Below, piece after piece: positions 7,314 to 14,865 of a DNA stretch of 36,431 nt. The stretch is from DATJYV01 sp035499415 (GTDB taxonomy: Bacteria > Bacteroidota > Ignavibacteria > UBA10030): positions 1 to 36,431 of the forward strand of contig DATJYV010000079.1 in the NCBI GenBank assembly GCA_035499415.1. The letters are read 5' to 3'. The translations under genes were made by a program, and so were the position numbers. Below the pieces are notes generated by a model. It was not told where the DNA came from. It was given only the letters and a program-made list of their open reading frames with translations, and searched no databases. Numbering within the stretch: the first letter of the stretch is position 1; each line of letters opens with the position of its first letter.

Positions 7314-8855
7314 ATGAAATCGAGTTCAGCAAATCCTCCCGGTCAGGAGAACATGCGCGAAGACGAAGACCTGAACGCTCTCATGCGCCGGCGGCGCGAG
7401 GAGCTGGAGGAGTTGCGAAAACTTCCGTTCAATCCCTTTCCGTACGAGTTTGAGCGGAACGCGTTCTCCGCCGAGATCGTCGGTTCGTTCAAGGAAGATG
7501 AACCGCCCCGAAGCGTCTCCGTTGCCGGGCGCATCATGTCGATCCGGAGGATGGGCAAGGCGTCGTTCTGCCATATTCTCGACGCGCAGGGAAAAATCCA
7601 GATCTATCTTCGGCGCGACGACCTTGGAGAGCCGTACGACATGTTCCGGCTCCTCGATATCGGCGACATCATCGGCGTGAAAGGGTTTGTCTTTCGGACA
7701 AAAATGGGCGAAATCTCGGTCCACGCCCGGGAACTCGTACTTCTCTCCAAGTCGCTCCGACCGCTTCCCGTCGTGAAGGAGAAAGTGGAAGAGGATGGGA
7801 CGAAGTCCGTTTTCGACCCGTTCTCCGACAAGGAGCTGCGATACCGCCAGCGGTATGTCGACCTCATCGTCAGCCCGCACGTGCGCGAGGTGTTTCTCAA
7901 AAGGGCGAAGCTCGTGTCGACGATACGCAGGTATCTGGACGGTCAGGGATATCTGGAGGTTGAGACGCCGGTTCTCCAGCCGGTCTACGGCGGGGCAATG
8001 GCGCGGCCCTTCAAGACGCATCACAACGCGCTGGATATCGACCTGTATCTTCGCATTGCCGACGAGCTCTACCTCAAGAGGTTGATCGTCGGGGGATATG
8101 AAGGTGTCTACGAGATTTCGAAGGATTTTCGGAATGAAGGAATGGACCGGGCGCACAATCCGGAATTCACGATGCTGGAGTTGTATGTCGCCTTGAAGGA
8201 TTATCGGTGGATGATGGAGCTCGTGGAGAAGCTCATCGGCGAAGTGGCGATGGCGGTCTGCGGCGGGCTGGTCGTGGAAATCGGAAAGCAGAAGATCGAT
8301 TTCACGCCTCCCTGGAAGCGGTTGACGATGTTCGATGCCATCAAGGAATTCACGGGTGAAAATCTGCGGGGAAAGAGCGAGAAGGAGATGCGGGATGCAG
8401 CCAGGCGTCTGCACGTGGAACTCGAGCCGTCCATGGGGCCGGGAGCGATCGTGGACGGGATATTCGGCGAAAAGGTCGAGCCGCATTTGATCCAACCGAC
8501 GTTCATCATCGACTATCCCGTTGAGATGTCGCCGCTCGCCAAGAGGCACCGGACGGAAGAGGGATTGGTGGAGCGATTCGAAGGTATCGTCAACGGAAAG
8601 GAAATCTGCAATGCCTTCTCCGAATTGAACGACCCGCTGGACCAAAGGGCGCGGTTCGAGGAGCAGATGAAGCTCCGGGCACGGGGGGACGAAGAGGCGC
8701 AGGTACTCGACGAGGACTTCCTGCGGGCGTTGGAATACGGAATGCCTCCGGCCGCAGGCCTGGGGATTGGTATCGATCGGCTGACAATGCTCCTGACGAA
8801 TCAGGATTCAATTCGTGACGTGATTCTGTTCCCGCAAATGAAACCGGAAAAATAA
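7314..8855 (+). CDS. lysS: Lysyl-tRNA synthetase, class II
   Basis: Charges tRNA-Lys. The 513-residue protein has an N-terminal OB-fold anticodon-binding domain (about residues 65-165, VAGRIMSIRRMGKASFCHI) and the class II catalytic core. Motif 1 lies around GYLEVETPVLQP, motif 2 is FRNEGMDRAHNPEFTMLE, and motif 3 is GLGIGIDRLTMLLT near the C-terminus. The start at 7314 gives a short polar leader before MREDEDLNALMRRRREEL; the ATG at 7353 is an alternative start. It follows malQ by 39 bases with no visible promoter. Confidence 0.97.
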   Translation: MKSSSANPPGQENMREDEDLNALMRRRREELEELRKLPFNPFPYEFERNAFSAEIVGSFKEDEPPRSVSVAGRIMSIRRMGKASFCHILDAQGKIQIYLRRDDLGEPYDMFRLLDIGDIIGVKGFVFRTKMGEISVHARELVLLSKSLRPLPVVKEKVEEDGTKSVFDPFSDKELRYRQRYVDLIVSPHVREVFLKRAKLVSTIRRYLDGQGYLEVETPVLQPVYGGAMARPFKTHHNALDIDLYLRIADELYLKRLIVGGYEGVYEISKDFRNEGMDRAHNPEFTMLELYVALKDYRWMMELVEKLIGEVAMAVCGGLVVEIGKQKIDFTPPWKRLTMFDAIKEFTGENLRGKSEKEMRDAARRLHVELEPSMGPGAIVDGIFGEKVEPHLIQPTFIIDYPVEMSPLAKRHRTEEGLVERFEGIVNGKEICNAFSELNDPLDQRARFEEQMKLRARGDEEAQVLDEDFLRALEYGMPPAAGLGIGIDRLTMLLTNQDSIRDVILFPQMKPEK

Positions 8856-9079
8856 TGAACTTCCGACCCATGACCCCTGGTTCCGATTGAACGCATATTC
8901 CCATGGCAAGCACGATGGCCACTGCGAGTACGAAACTCGAATGTGGCACGATGAAACTATCTGATCGAACATGACCAACGCGATCGTCTTGTTATGTTAT
9001 TTGGGGACAACACGAATCTCTGCGACCGCGGGCCGGGAGAACGAATGAATTTCGACGTTCATGGTTGTTCCGTGTTAGC
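8856..9079 (+). other. Non-coding stretch without recognised element
   Basis: Between the lysS stop and the decayed repeat there is no convincing reading frame, RNA gene or terminator. Base composition is more AT-rich toward 8960-9010. Nothing further can be supported. Confidence 0.4.
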
Positions 9080-9172
9080 CAACGGGGGCTCAGCATCTGA
9101 CCGATTCAAAGTTGGGCAGGCCTCTGGCGCAAAGTTCCGGGTGACGATTGCGTGGAAATAGGACACTACCGG
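9080..9172 (-). repeat. Family A repeat, decayed or partial copy
   Basis: The right part, GTGGAAATAGGACACTACC ending at 9170 and the preceding AAAGTTCCGGGTGACGATTGC, matches the terminus of the family A element (left end of copy 1 read on the other strand) with a few changes. TCAGCATCTGACC further left corresponds to the ATGCTGAA hairpin region. The other terminus is not recognisable, so this is a degraded or truncated copy. Confidence 0.55.
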
Positions 9173-9186
9173 TTAATCTTCCCAGT

Positions 9187-9214
9187 TTGATTTTCGCCCG
9201 AAATCCAGTATCTT
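9187..9214 (+). promoter_or_regulatory. Promoter for the S41 protease gene
   Basis: TTGATT (9187-9192), 16-bp spacer, TATCTT (9209-9214), about 50 bases before the start codon at 9263 and directly after the repeat remnant. Confidence 0.5.
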
Positions 9215-9262
9215 TCTCTTTATGAGAATATTCCACGTGCGCGGGCGGGAAGGACAAACGTC

Positions 9263-10891
9263 ATGAATAAGCGGTTTTCATCGATCACGGTAGCGGCCCT
9301 GGTTGTCGTCAGTCTCTTCGCAGGGATGCAGATCAACAAGCTCGTCTCTGCCGACAACATCTACGAGCAACTCTCGAAATTCAAGGACGTTTTGAGTTTC
9401 ACGGAAAAATATTACGTGGAAGACGTCGACACGCAAAAACTGACCGAAGCCGCGATCGTCGGAATGCTCAACACGCTCGACCCCCACTCGGTCTACATCC
9501 CCGCGAAGCAATTCGAAAAAGTGAAAGAGGACTTCAAGGGAAAGTTTGAAGGGATCGGGATCCAATTCCGGGTCATCAACGACACCATCACGGTCATGGA
9601 ACCGGTCGGCGGCGGTCCCTCGGCGCGGTTGGGCATTCTCTCGAATGACCGGATCGTTCGGATCAACGACAGTTCCTCGATCGGCTTCAAGGACGACCAG
9701 GTCATACGTTCGCTGCGCGGACCCAAGGGAACGAAGGTGAAAGTCACGATTGTGCGCCCCGGAATCCAGGACCGCCTCGATTACGAAATCATCCGGGACG
9801 AAATCCCGATCGTCAGTATCGACGCCGCGCTGATGGTGGACGACCAGACCGGCTACGTAAAAGTCAATCAGTTCAAGGAAACGACCCACGACGAGATGAA
9901 CAAGGCCCTGGGACAGTTGAAGAGCGAGGGAATGCGTCGGCTCATCCTCGACCTCCGGATGAATGGCGGCGGATATCTCGAAGAGGCCTACCATATGGCG
10001 GATTTGTTCCTCGACGGCGGCACGAAGGACCAGCCGCGCCGGATCGTCTACACGAAGGCACGCCGTTCCGAATTTGACGAGGCGTATTACGCAAAAACGG
10101 GAGACCCGTACGAAAAACTTCCCCTCATCATTCTCGTCGACAACGGATCCGCAAGCGCGAGCGAGATTGTCGCGGGGGCGATTCAGGACTGGGACCGGGG
10201 ATTGATCGTCGGGGAAACGACGTTCGGGAAAGGGCTGGTGCAAAGGCAGTGGACGCTCAGCGACGGTTCCGCCATCCGCCTGACGATTGCGAAATATTAT
10301 ACCCCCAGCGGGCGTCTCATTCAGCGTTCGTATGAGGGCAAGGAGCGGGAAAAATACCAGGAAGAGGCATTTGAGCGGTCGGAGCAGGAAGGGGAAAACA
10401 TCGAGCACACGCACGACGCGAAAGCCGACTCGACGGCGCAGGTATTCAAGACCAACGGCGGCCGACAGGTTGTCGGAGGCGGGGGAATTACCCCCGACTA
10501 CGTGGTCAAGTTCGGGAATACGACGACGCTCTTCCAATCGATCTTTCGACGGAATCTCTTTTTCGATTTCGCGAAATCGTACATGGAAGGTCCGGGTCTC
10601 GCCCTTCGCGCAAAATACGGAATGTCGCTTACCGATTTCACGAAATCGTACGAGCTGAGTTCTTCGATGCTGGCAGATTTCCGGAAATTCGTCGAATCAA
10701 AGGGAATCACGGTCGATGACAAGGATTTTGACAAAGACCAGCTCTATATTAAGGCACGTCTGAAGGGGGAGATTGGGTCATCGCTCTTCGGGTTCGAAGG
10801 CCTCATCGCCGTCATGCTGGAGGTCGACAATCAATTCCAGAAGGCCCTCACACTCTTTCCGGAGGCGGAGAAAATAGCCAAGTTGAATTAG
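9263..10891 (+). CDS. C-terminal processing peptidase, S41 family (CtpA/Prc-like)
   Basis: Periplasmic Ser/Lys protease of the tail-specific protease family that trims or degrades envelope proteins. An N-terminal hydrophobic segment (about residues 7-23) serves as signal or anchor. A PDZ domain (about 85-170, with FEGIGIQFRV and GPKGTKVKVTIVRPG) is followed by the S41 catalytic domain. NGSASASEI (residues 294-302) holds the catalytic Ser, and TFGKGLVQ about 25 residues later the catalytic Lys. A C-terminal extension (about 400-542) contains FRRNLFFDFAKSY and a further alpha-helical part, as in the CtpA group of Bacteroidota and relatives. Start ATG has its own upstream promoter. It heads a likely four-gene operon. 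Confidence 0.93.
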   Translation: MNKRFSSITVAALVVVSLFAGMQINKLVSADNIYEQLSKFKDVLSFTEKYYVEDVDTQKLTEAAIVGMLNTLDPHSVYIPAKQFEKVKEDFKGKFEGIGIQFRVINDTITVMEPVGGGPSARLGILSNDRIVRINDSSSIGFKDDQVIRSLRGPKGTKVKVTIVRPGIQDRLDYEIIRDEIPIVSIDAALMVDDQTGYVKVNQFKETTHDEMNKALGQLKSEGMRRLILDLRMNGGGYLEEAYHMADLFLDGGTKDQPRRIVYTKARRSEFDEAYYAKTGDPYEKLPLIILVDNGSASASEIVAGAIQDWDRGLIVGETTFGKGLVQRQWTLSDGSAIRLTIAKYYTPSGRLIQRSYEGKEREKYQEEAFERSEQEGENIEHTHDAKADSTAQVFKTNGGRQVVGGGGITPDYVVKFGNTTTLFQSIFRRNLFFDFAKSYMEGPGLALRAKYGMSLTDFTKSYELSSSMLADFRKFVESKGITVDDKDFDKDQLYIKARLKGEIGSSLFGFEGLIAVMLEVDNQFQKALTLFPEAEKIAKLN

Positions 10892-10897
10892 CGGGGC

Positions 10898-11773
10898 ATG
10901 AGCGTTCGAAAGCCCATCATCGGGGCTGTTCTCTTCCTGACGGCCTGCGCGGCGATTGGCTGGTTCATTCCCCATCCCACCCAATTCCTTCCCACGAATG
11001 GATCATTCGTCTATCCGGACTCGTCCGATACAACGGCCTCTGTTCTCAGCGTCGGCGAAGAACTCGAGTATCACGTCAGCTATTCCTTCTTCAGCGTCGG
11101 AACGATCCGGTTCCGCATCGTCGACAAACGAATAGACCGCGGAAGAACGATTTACACCGCGCAAACGAACATCGATTCCAATCCGTCTCTCAGCTGGCTG
11201 ACCGATGTCCACGTCCGCTTCTTCGGAGACATGGACCAACGGGTTTTTTCGTACAGCTGGGTCGGCGAGGACAGTTCGTCAAAAAGTGTCGACGTCCGAA
11301 CAATGAATTTCGATTACGACAACCGGAAGCTCTATTTTTCAAGCGGCACGCGATTTCCCGACGGTCGGGAAGAGGTCCGGGAACGCGACACCGTCCCGAT
11401 TCAATCGCAATGCCAGGATGGAATGTCGCTCTTTTTCTACGCGCGCCAGCATTGCCGCGAGCACCGGCAGGAGCACGTGCCGACGTTTATCGAGAACAAG
11501 CAGGAGTCAACGCTCATCGCGTTTCTGGACCAGCGCGAGCCGGCCGAGATCGACGCCGTCGATTATCCGGTCGACGCAGTCCATTTTGTCGGCCGGGCGG
11601 ATTTTGTGGGCGTGTATGGGCTCACCGGCGGCTTCGAAGGATGGTTCAGCAATGACGAAGCGCGCATCCCGCTTGTCGCGCGGATGAAGGTGTTTCTTGG
11701 CAGTATCAAGGTACAGCTGAAGAGCTGGAAACATGACAGCTGGCAGCCGCCTGTGTATGTCGAACCAAAATGA
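10898..11773 (+). CDS. DUF3108 domain protein, probable lipoprotein
   Basis: A 291-residue exported protein. The N-terminus has a hydrophobic segment (residues 6-24) containing LTAC (Cys17), which fits a lipobox; the hydrophobic residues after Cys17 mean a plain signal anchor is also possible. The mature part resembles DUF3108: GEELEYHVSYSFFSVGTIRF near the start and the C-terminal GLTGGFEGWFSNDEARIP then MKVFLGSIKVQL. The biochemical role of DUF3108 is not known; it is predicted to be a beta-rich periplasmic protein. It starts 6 bases after the protease gene and overlaps the next gene by 4 bases, so it probably works in the envelope with the protease. Confidence 0.85.
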   Translation: MSVRKPIIGAVLFLTACAAIGWFIPHPTQFLPTNGSFVYPDSSDTTASVLSVGEELEYHVSYSFFSVGTIRFRIVDKRIDRGRTIYTAQTNIDSNPSLSWLTDVHVRFFGDMDQRVFSYSWVGEDSSSKSVDVRTMNFDYDNRKLYFSSGTRFPDGREEVRERDTVPIQSQCQDGMSLFFYARQHCREHRQEHVPTFIENKQESTLIAFLDQREPAEIDAVDYPVDAVHFVGRADFVGVYGLTGGFEGWFSNDEARIPLVARMKVFLGSIKVQLKSWKHDSWQPPVYVEPK

Positions 11774-12285
11774 GTTCGGTCATTCCGTTCAACGGAAAAA
11801 CTCCGAAGATTTCCCCAAAGGTCTTCATTGCCGAGGGAGCCAGAATCATCGGAGATGTGGAAATTGACGAGTACAGCAGCGTCTGGTTCAACGTTGTTAT
11901 CCGGGGTGACATCTATCCCGTCAGAATCGGTGCCCGGACCAATATTCAGGACAATGCGGTTCTGCATGTGACGGCAAACAGGTATTCGGTTCACGTCGGC
12001 TCGAATGTTACTGTCGGTCATTCTGCCATCCTCCACGGCTGCACCGTGGGGGACAACTGTCTGATCGGCATGGGCGCCATTCTGCTTGACGACGTGCGGG
12101 TTGCTCGAAATTCCATCGTGGCCGCGGGATCGTTGCTCCTTGAGCACTTCGAGGTTCCGGAGGGCTCGTTGGTGGCCGGTTCGCCCGGGACTGTCCGCAG
12201 AACACTCTCGGCGGAGGAAAAGAATTCGCTGGCCCGATCGGCTCAAAACTATGTGGACTACGCTCACGAATATCGTGCTCGCTGA
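11770..12285 (+). CDS. Gamma-class carbonic anhydrase-like hexapeptide-repeat protein
   Basis: A 171-residue left-handed beta-helix protein. Hexapeptide repeats run from about residue 22 to 140 and three putative metal ligands are in the expected pattern: His66 (VLHV), His84 and His89 (GHSAILH). The RGD and QDN motifs typical of the YrdA/CaiE/gamma-CA family are present. Family members either hydrate CO2 or act as acyltransferase-like proteins, and carbonic anhydrase activity cannot be assured from sequence. It overlaps the DUF3108 gene by 4 bases (ATGA) and lies 15 bases before the metallo-hydrolase gene. Confidence 0.88.
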   Translation: MSSVIPFNGKTPKISPKVFIAEGARIIGDVEIDEYSSVWFNVVIRGDIYPVRIGARTNIQDNAVLHVTANRYSVHVGSNVTVGHSAILHGCTVGDNCLIGMGAILLDDVRVARNSIVAAGSLLLEHFEVPEGSLVAGSPGTVRRTLSAEEKNSLARSAQNYVDYAHEYRAR

Positions 12286-12300
12286 ATTCCGGAGAAGTCG

Positions 12301-13200
12301 ATGAAACTCACCTTCTGGGGTGTCCGCGGTTCGATCCCGACGCCGGGGAAGCATACCGTGCGATACGGCGGTAACACGCCGTCTCTTGAGCTCCGTCTCG
12401 ACGACGACCAGCTGGTGATCCTTGACGCAGGGACCGGCATCAGGAACTTCGGCGACTATTTGATCAACAACGGAGAATCGGTCAAAGCCCATCTCCTCAT
12501 CACCCATCCTCACTGGGACCACATCCAGGGTTTCCCGTTCTTTAAACCTGCGTTCATTTCGGGCAACGAACTGACAATCGTCGGAACGGAGAGACCGGAA
12601 AAATCGCTCAGCGAAATCATTGCCGAGCAGATGAACCGCATCTATTTTCCTGTCGCTCTCCACGATTTGAAGGCGAAGATCACCTTTGTGCCGATTCGGG
12701 ACGAAGGGGAGATGATGATTCACGAAGCGCATGTGAAGATGATCTACGTCAACCACCCGGGATTTACCGTTGCGTATCGTATCGAGTATCAGGGGAAAAT
12801 TCTGGTTTATGTGAGTGACAATGAGCCGTTCGACCGCGCCGCCGCTTCGTCACTCACAAACTTTGAGGCGATCGTGAAAGAAAAATTCTCCGTCGAGAGC
12901 GGAGACCCCAACTCGCGGGTGTTCGACTTCTGCAAAGACGCCGACGTCCTGATCCACGACGCCACGTACACGCCGGAGGAATACATCGACCGGGTGGGCT
13001 GGGGTCATTCGCATTATCTGTTCACGCTCCGCGTGGCGGCGGAGGCGGGGGTTCGCCGGCTGTATCTCTTCCATCACGACCAGAATCACAGCGACGACAA
13101 AGTCGACGATATCCTTCGAAAATGTAAGAAGGAAGTCAAGGGCCGCGGTTATAAATTCGAGTGCGAAGCAGCCGTGGAGAACACGACGATCACAGTCTGA
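12301..13200 (+). CDS. MBL-fold metallo-hydrolase
   Basis: A 299-residue metallo-beta-lactamase-fold protein. The N-terminus FWGVRGSIPTPG ... YGGNTPSLEL is typical of the COG1235-like subgroup that includes cyclic nucleotide and phosphoribosyl cyclic phosphodiesterases. The metal motif THPHWDH (residues 68-74) keeps both His residues and the Asp-His pair of HxHxDH. Further candidate ligands are His153 (VNHPG) and the Asp of HDATYTPEEY. GHSHYLF and HHDQNH near the C-terminus may also bind metal. A phosphodiesterase or phosphonate-type activity is inferred; the substrate is unknown. It is the last gene before the promoter at 13204. Confidence 0.85.
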   Translation: MKLTFWGVRGSIPTPGKHTVRYGGNTPSLELRLDDDQLVILDAGTGIRNFGDYLINNGESVKAHLLITHPHWDHIQGFPFFKPAFISGNELTIVGTERPEKSLSEIIAEQMNRIYFPVALHDLKAKITFVPIRDEGEMMIHEAHVKMIYVNHPGFTVAYRIEYQGKILVYVSDNEPFDRAAASSLTNFEAIVKEKFSVESGDPNSRVFDFCKDADVLIHDATYTPEEYIDRVGWGHSHYLFTLRVAAEAGVRRLYLFHHDQNHSDDKVDDILRKCKKEVKGRGYKFECEAAVENTTITV

Positions 13201-13203
13201 AAC

Positions 13204-13232
13204 TTGACTCTGTCCGGCGGCGTCATTATATT
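13204..13232 (+). promoter_or_regulatory. Strong sigma-70-type promoter
   Basis: TTGACT (13204-13209), 17-bp spacer, TATATT (13227-13232). It begins 4 bases after the preceding stop codon and lies 214 bases upstream of the next start codon, so transcripts would carry a long 5' leader or a separate RNA. Confidence 0.65.
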
Positions 13233-13238
13233 GGCCAA

Positions 13239-13417
13239 TCGAGGACCGAAGGTCGGTTCAGTGGTCGTGAGGAGACGGGTCATTCGGTCCGTGGATAAAC
13301 CAGAGGACTATCGCGCAACAATCATCGACCAGCAGAACATTCGACCGCGTTCCTTCGGATGCCCCGAAAATGTCTTCCGTCATTCATCGACGGCGGCCTT
13401 ACCGGGGTTTTTGTTTT
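13239..13417 (+). ncRNA. Candidate structured small RNA or leader
   Basis: The stretch between the promoter at 13204 and the next gene has no credible protein frame but contains paired segments. CCGAAGG (13246-13252) can pair with CCTTCGG (13352-13358). GTCC-TGG / CCA-GGAC form a local hairpin (13287-13308). CCGTC / GACGG (13377-13393) sit inside a longer CCCCG ... CGGGG closure (13362-13407) that is followed directly by TTTTTGTTTT. That arrangement looks like a promoter, a folded RNA of about 180 nt and a terminator. The size would suit a 6S-like RNA, but no consensus was recognised, and a leader or attenuator for the downstream genes is equally possible. Confidence 0.35.
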
Positions 13418-13446
13418 CAGGGAATATCGCCTAGCCCGGAGCGTGC

Positions 13447-13974
13447 ATGGTGGAGTTTGCCGAAAAAGACATACAATCGTTAGGCCGGACGCTCGGCCTG
13501 CGACCGAAACGGGTCGGCAACCATTTCCGATTCGAGTTCGATGCGCAGGGGAGCGAGCGCCATGTTGTCGTGGAAATCTATCCGAACATCGACATCGGCA
13601 AGCGGAAGGGGAATCTCGTTTCCGTCTATACATCCAACGCTCACCTCCAGCTCCATTTCTGCACCGGCTACGTGGTCAGCAAGATGCTGGGAGAGGTGAC
13701 TTTTGTCGGCGAAACGGACGGGAAACTTTCGGGGCTGACCGTGGAAAAGGGGGGCGGCTGTTCCCTGTACGCCAACGTCGACCGGGAAATTCTGTCGGGA
13801 GACTTCACGACGCTCGGACCGGAGGTCATGCTGTCGGGGATTGCCCTCTCGCTCAGCGAAGGGGTGCTTCCTTCGCCCCCGATGAGCGAAGAAGAGTTTA
13901 CGAATGAGGTTGTCGGTTCGCGCCGGCGGAATTCAGCGAGCCGGATGAGGACCAAGAAAGTGCGTCGGGGATGA
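13447..13974 (+). CDS. Conserved-looking protein of unknown function
   Basis: A 175-residue soluble protein that I do not recognise. There is no signal peptide or membrane segment. The first two thirds alternate hydrophobic and charged residues (FRFEFDAQG, HVVVEIYPNIDIG, VSVYTSNAHLQLHF), suggesting a mainly beta fold. A Gly-rich stretch (VEKGGGCSLYAN) follows around residue 100. The C-terminus is strongly basic (RRRNSASRMRTKKVRRG), which could contact RNA. It overlaps ybeY by four bases (ATGA), so the two are translationally coupled and a role in RNA or ribosome metabolism is a reasonable guess only. A longer overlapping frame (13359-13907) in another phase is taken as spurious. Confidence 0.75.
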   Translation: MVEFAEKDIQSLGRTLGLRPKRVGNHFRFEFDAQGSERHVVVEIYPNIDIGKRKGNLVSVYTSNAHLQLHFCTGYVVSKMLGEVTFVGETDGKLSGLTVEKGGGCSLYANVDREILSGDFTTLGPEVMLSGIALSLSEGVLPSPPMSEEEFTNEVVGSRRRNSASRMRTKKVRRG

Positions 13975-14384
13975 TCGACGTTCTGTACGGGCATCGATTT
14001 CTCCGGATTTCGAGGGATGAAACTTTCCGCGTTGTCCGTCGTGTTCTACGGGGGGAGAGAGCGAGCATTCCGCGGCTGTCGGTCGTTTATACGAGCGACC
14101 CGGTTATGCGGCGGATGAACAGGCGGTATTTGCGCCACGACCGGACGACGGATGTCATTTCCTTCTCGCTCGGCGATGCGCGGAATCCCGAGTGCGAAAT
14201 ATACGTGAATCTCGACCGTTCCCGCGTCCAGGCGCGCCGATACGGCGTATCATTTGCGACCGAGTCGAAACGCCTGTTGATCCATGGGCTTCTGCACGCC
14301 CTCCGTTACGACGACCGGACGCCGGCGCAAAAACGAAGGATGACAAAGCGTGAGGATGTTTACCTTTCGGGAATCAATCAATAA
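13971..14384 (+). CDS. ybeY: Endoribonuclease YbeY, Asp-variant metal site
   Basis: Metal-dependent endoribonuclease for rRNA maturation and ribosome quality control. The 137-residue protein carries RTTDVISFSLGD and the EIYVN strand typical of the family. The metal motif, normally HGxLHxxGYDH, reads HGLLHALRYDD here: His105 and His109 are kept while the third ligand position is Asp115. As I recall, YbeY proteins of Bacteroidota and Chlorobi also end this motif in Asp (KDKTP-type), so this may be a lineage feature and not an inactivation. The C-terminal KREDVYLS matches that lineage too. It follows the unknown gene with a 4-base overlap and precedes smg by 14 bases. Confidence 0.88.
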   Translation: MIDVLYGHRFLRISRDETFRVVRRVLRGERASIPRLSVVYTSDPVMRRMNRRYLRHDRTTDVISFSLGDARNPECEIYVNLDRSRVQARRYGVSFATESKRLLIHGLLHALRYDDRTPAQKRRMTKREDVYLSGINQ

Positions 14385-14398
14385 GAGGCCCCGCCCCG

Positions 14399-14851
14399 AT
14401 GCATGAACGAATCGTGGAAATAATCGTCTACCTCGTCGGAGAGCTCAACTCGAGCAAGCAGTTGAGCGAAGTCGACGTCGCATCGCTCACGCGCGATGGG
14501 TACACGCAGACGGAGATCTCGACGGCTTTTTCCTGGGTCTTCGAACGGATTTCTGCGGGTCAGCAACTCGTGACGCCCACGCAGGCCAGGTCCGATTCAC
14601 ACCGGGTCCTGAACGACGTCGAGAAGATGGTCATCAGCACGGAGTCGTTCGGCTATCTTCTCCAGTGTCATCAGCTCGGGCTCCTGACGAACAACGATAT
14701 CGAATCGATCGTGGAACGGATCATGGCGGCCGGCTTCTCGCTGGTCGGCCTGGCCGAAATCAAATCGTTCGTCGCGGGCGTTTTGTTCGACAGCGATAAT
14801 CCCTCCGGCAGCGGAAGGATTTCGCTCAGCGGCAACGATTCAATTCACTAA
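14399..14851 (+). CDS. smg: DUF494 family protein Smg
   Basis: A 150-residue protein beginning MHERIVEIIVYLVGEL, followed by LTRDGYTQTEISTAFSWVFER, both hallmarks of the DUF494/Smg family. It is predicted all-alpha and cytoplasmic. In Proteobacteria smg lies next to dprA and topA-like genes; here it is 14 bases before topA, the same type of neighbourhood. The molecular function of the family is not established. Confidence 0.88.
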   Translation: MHERIVEIIVYLVGELNSSKQLSEVDVASLTRDGYTQTEISTAFSWVFERISAGQQLVTPTQARSDSHRVLNDVEKMVISTESFGYLLQCHQLGLLTNNDIESIVERIMAAGFSLVGLAEIKSFVAGVLFDSDNPSGSGRISLSGNDSIH

Positions 14852-14865
14852 ACGTCTCAGGCGGA

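Noticed and set aside
7326..8645. 439-codon minus-strand frame opposite lysS
   Set aside because: lysS motifs 1 to 3 are intact on the plus strand; the opposite frame shows no protein family signature.
11563..12756. 397-codon minus-strand frame opposite the carbonic anhydrase-like and MBL genes
   Set aside because: Antisense to conserved proteins whose motifs are intact; codon pattern is that of a shadow.
13204..13434. 76-codon frame between the MBL gene and the unknown gene
   Set aside because: Its start codon is the -35 box of the promoter, there is no ribosome site, and the region folds like a structured RNA.
13359..13907. 182-codon frame overlapping the 13447-13974 gene in another phase
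   Set aside because: Arg/Gly-rich shadow composition; the 13447 frame has a better amino-acid pattern and couples to ybeY through ATGA.
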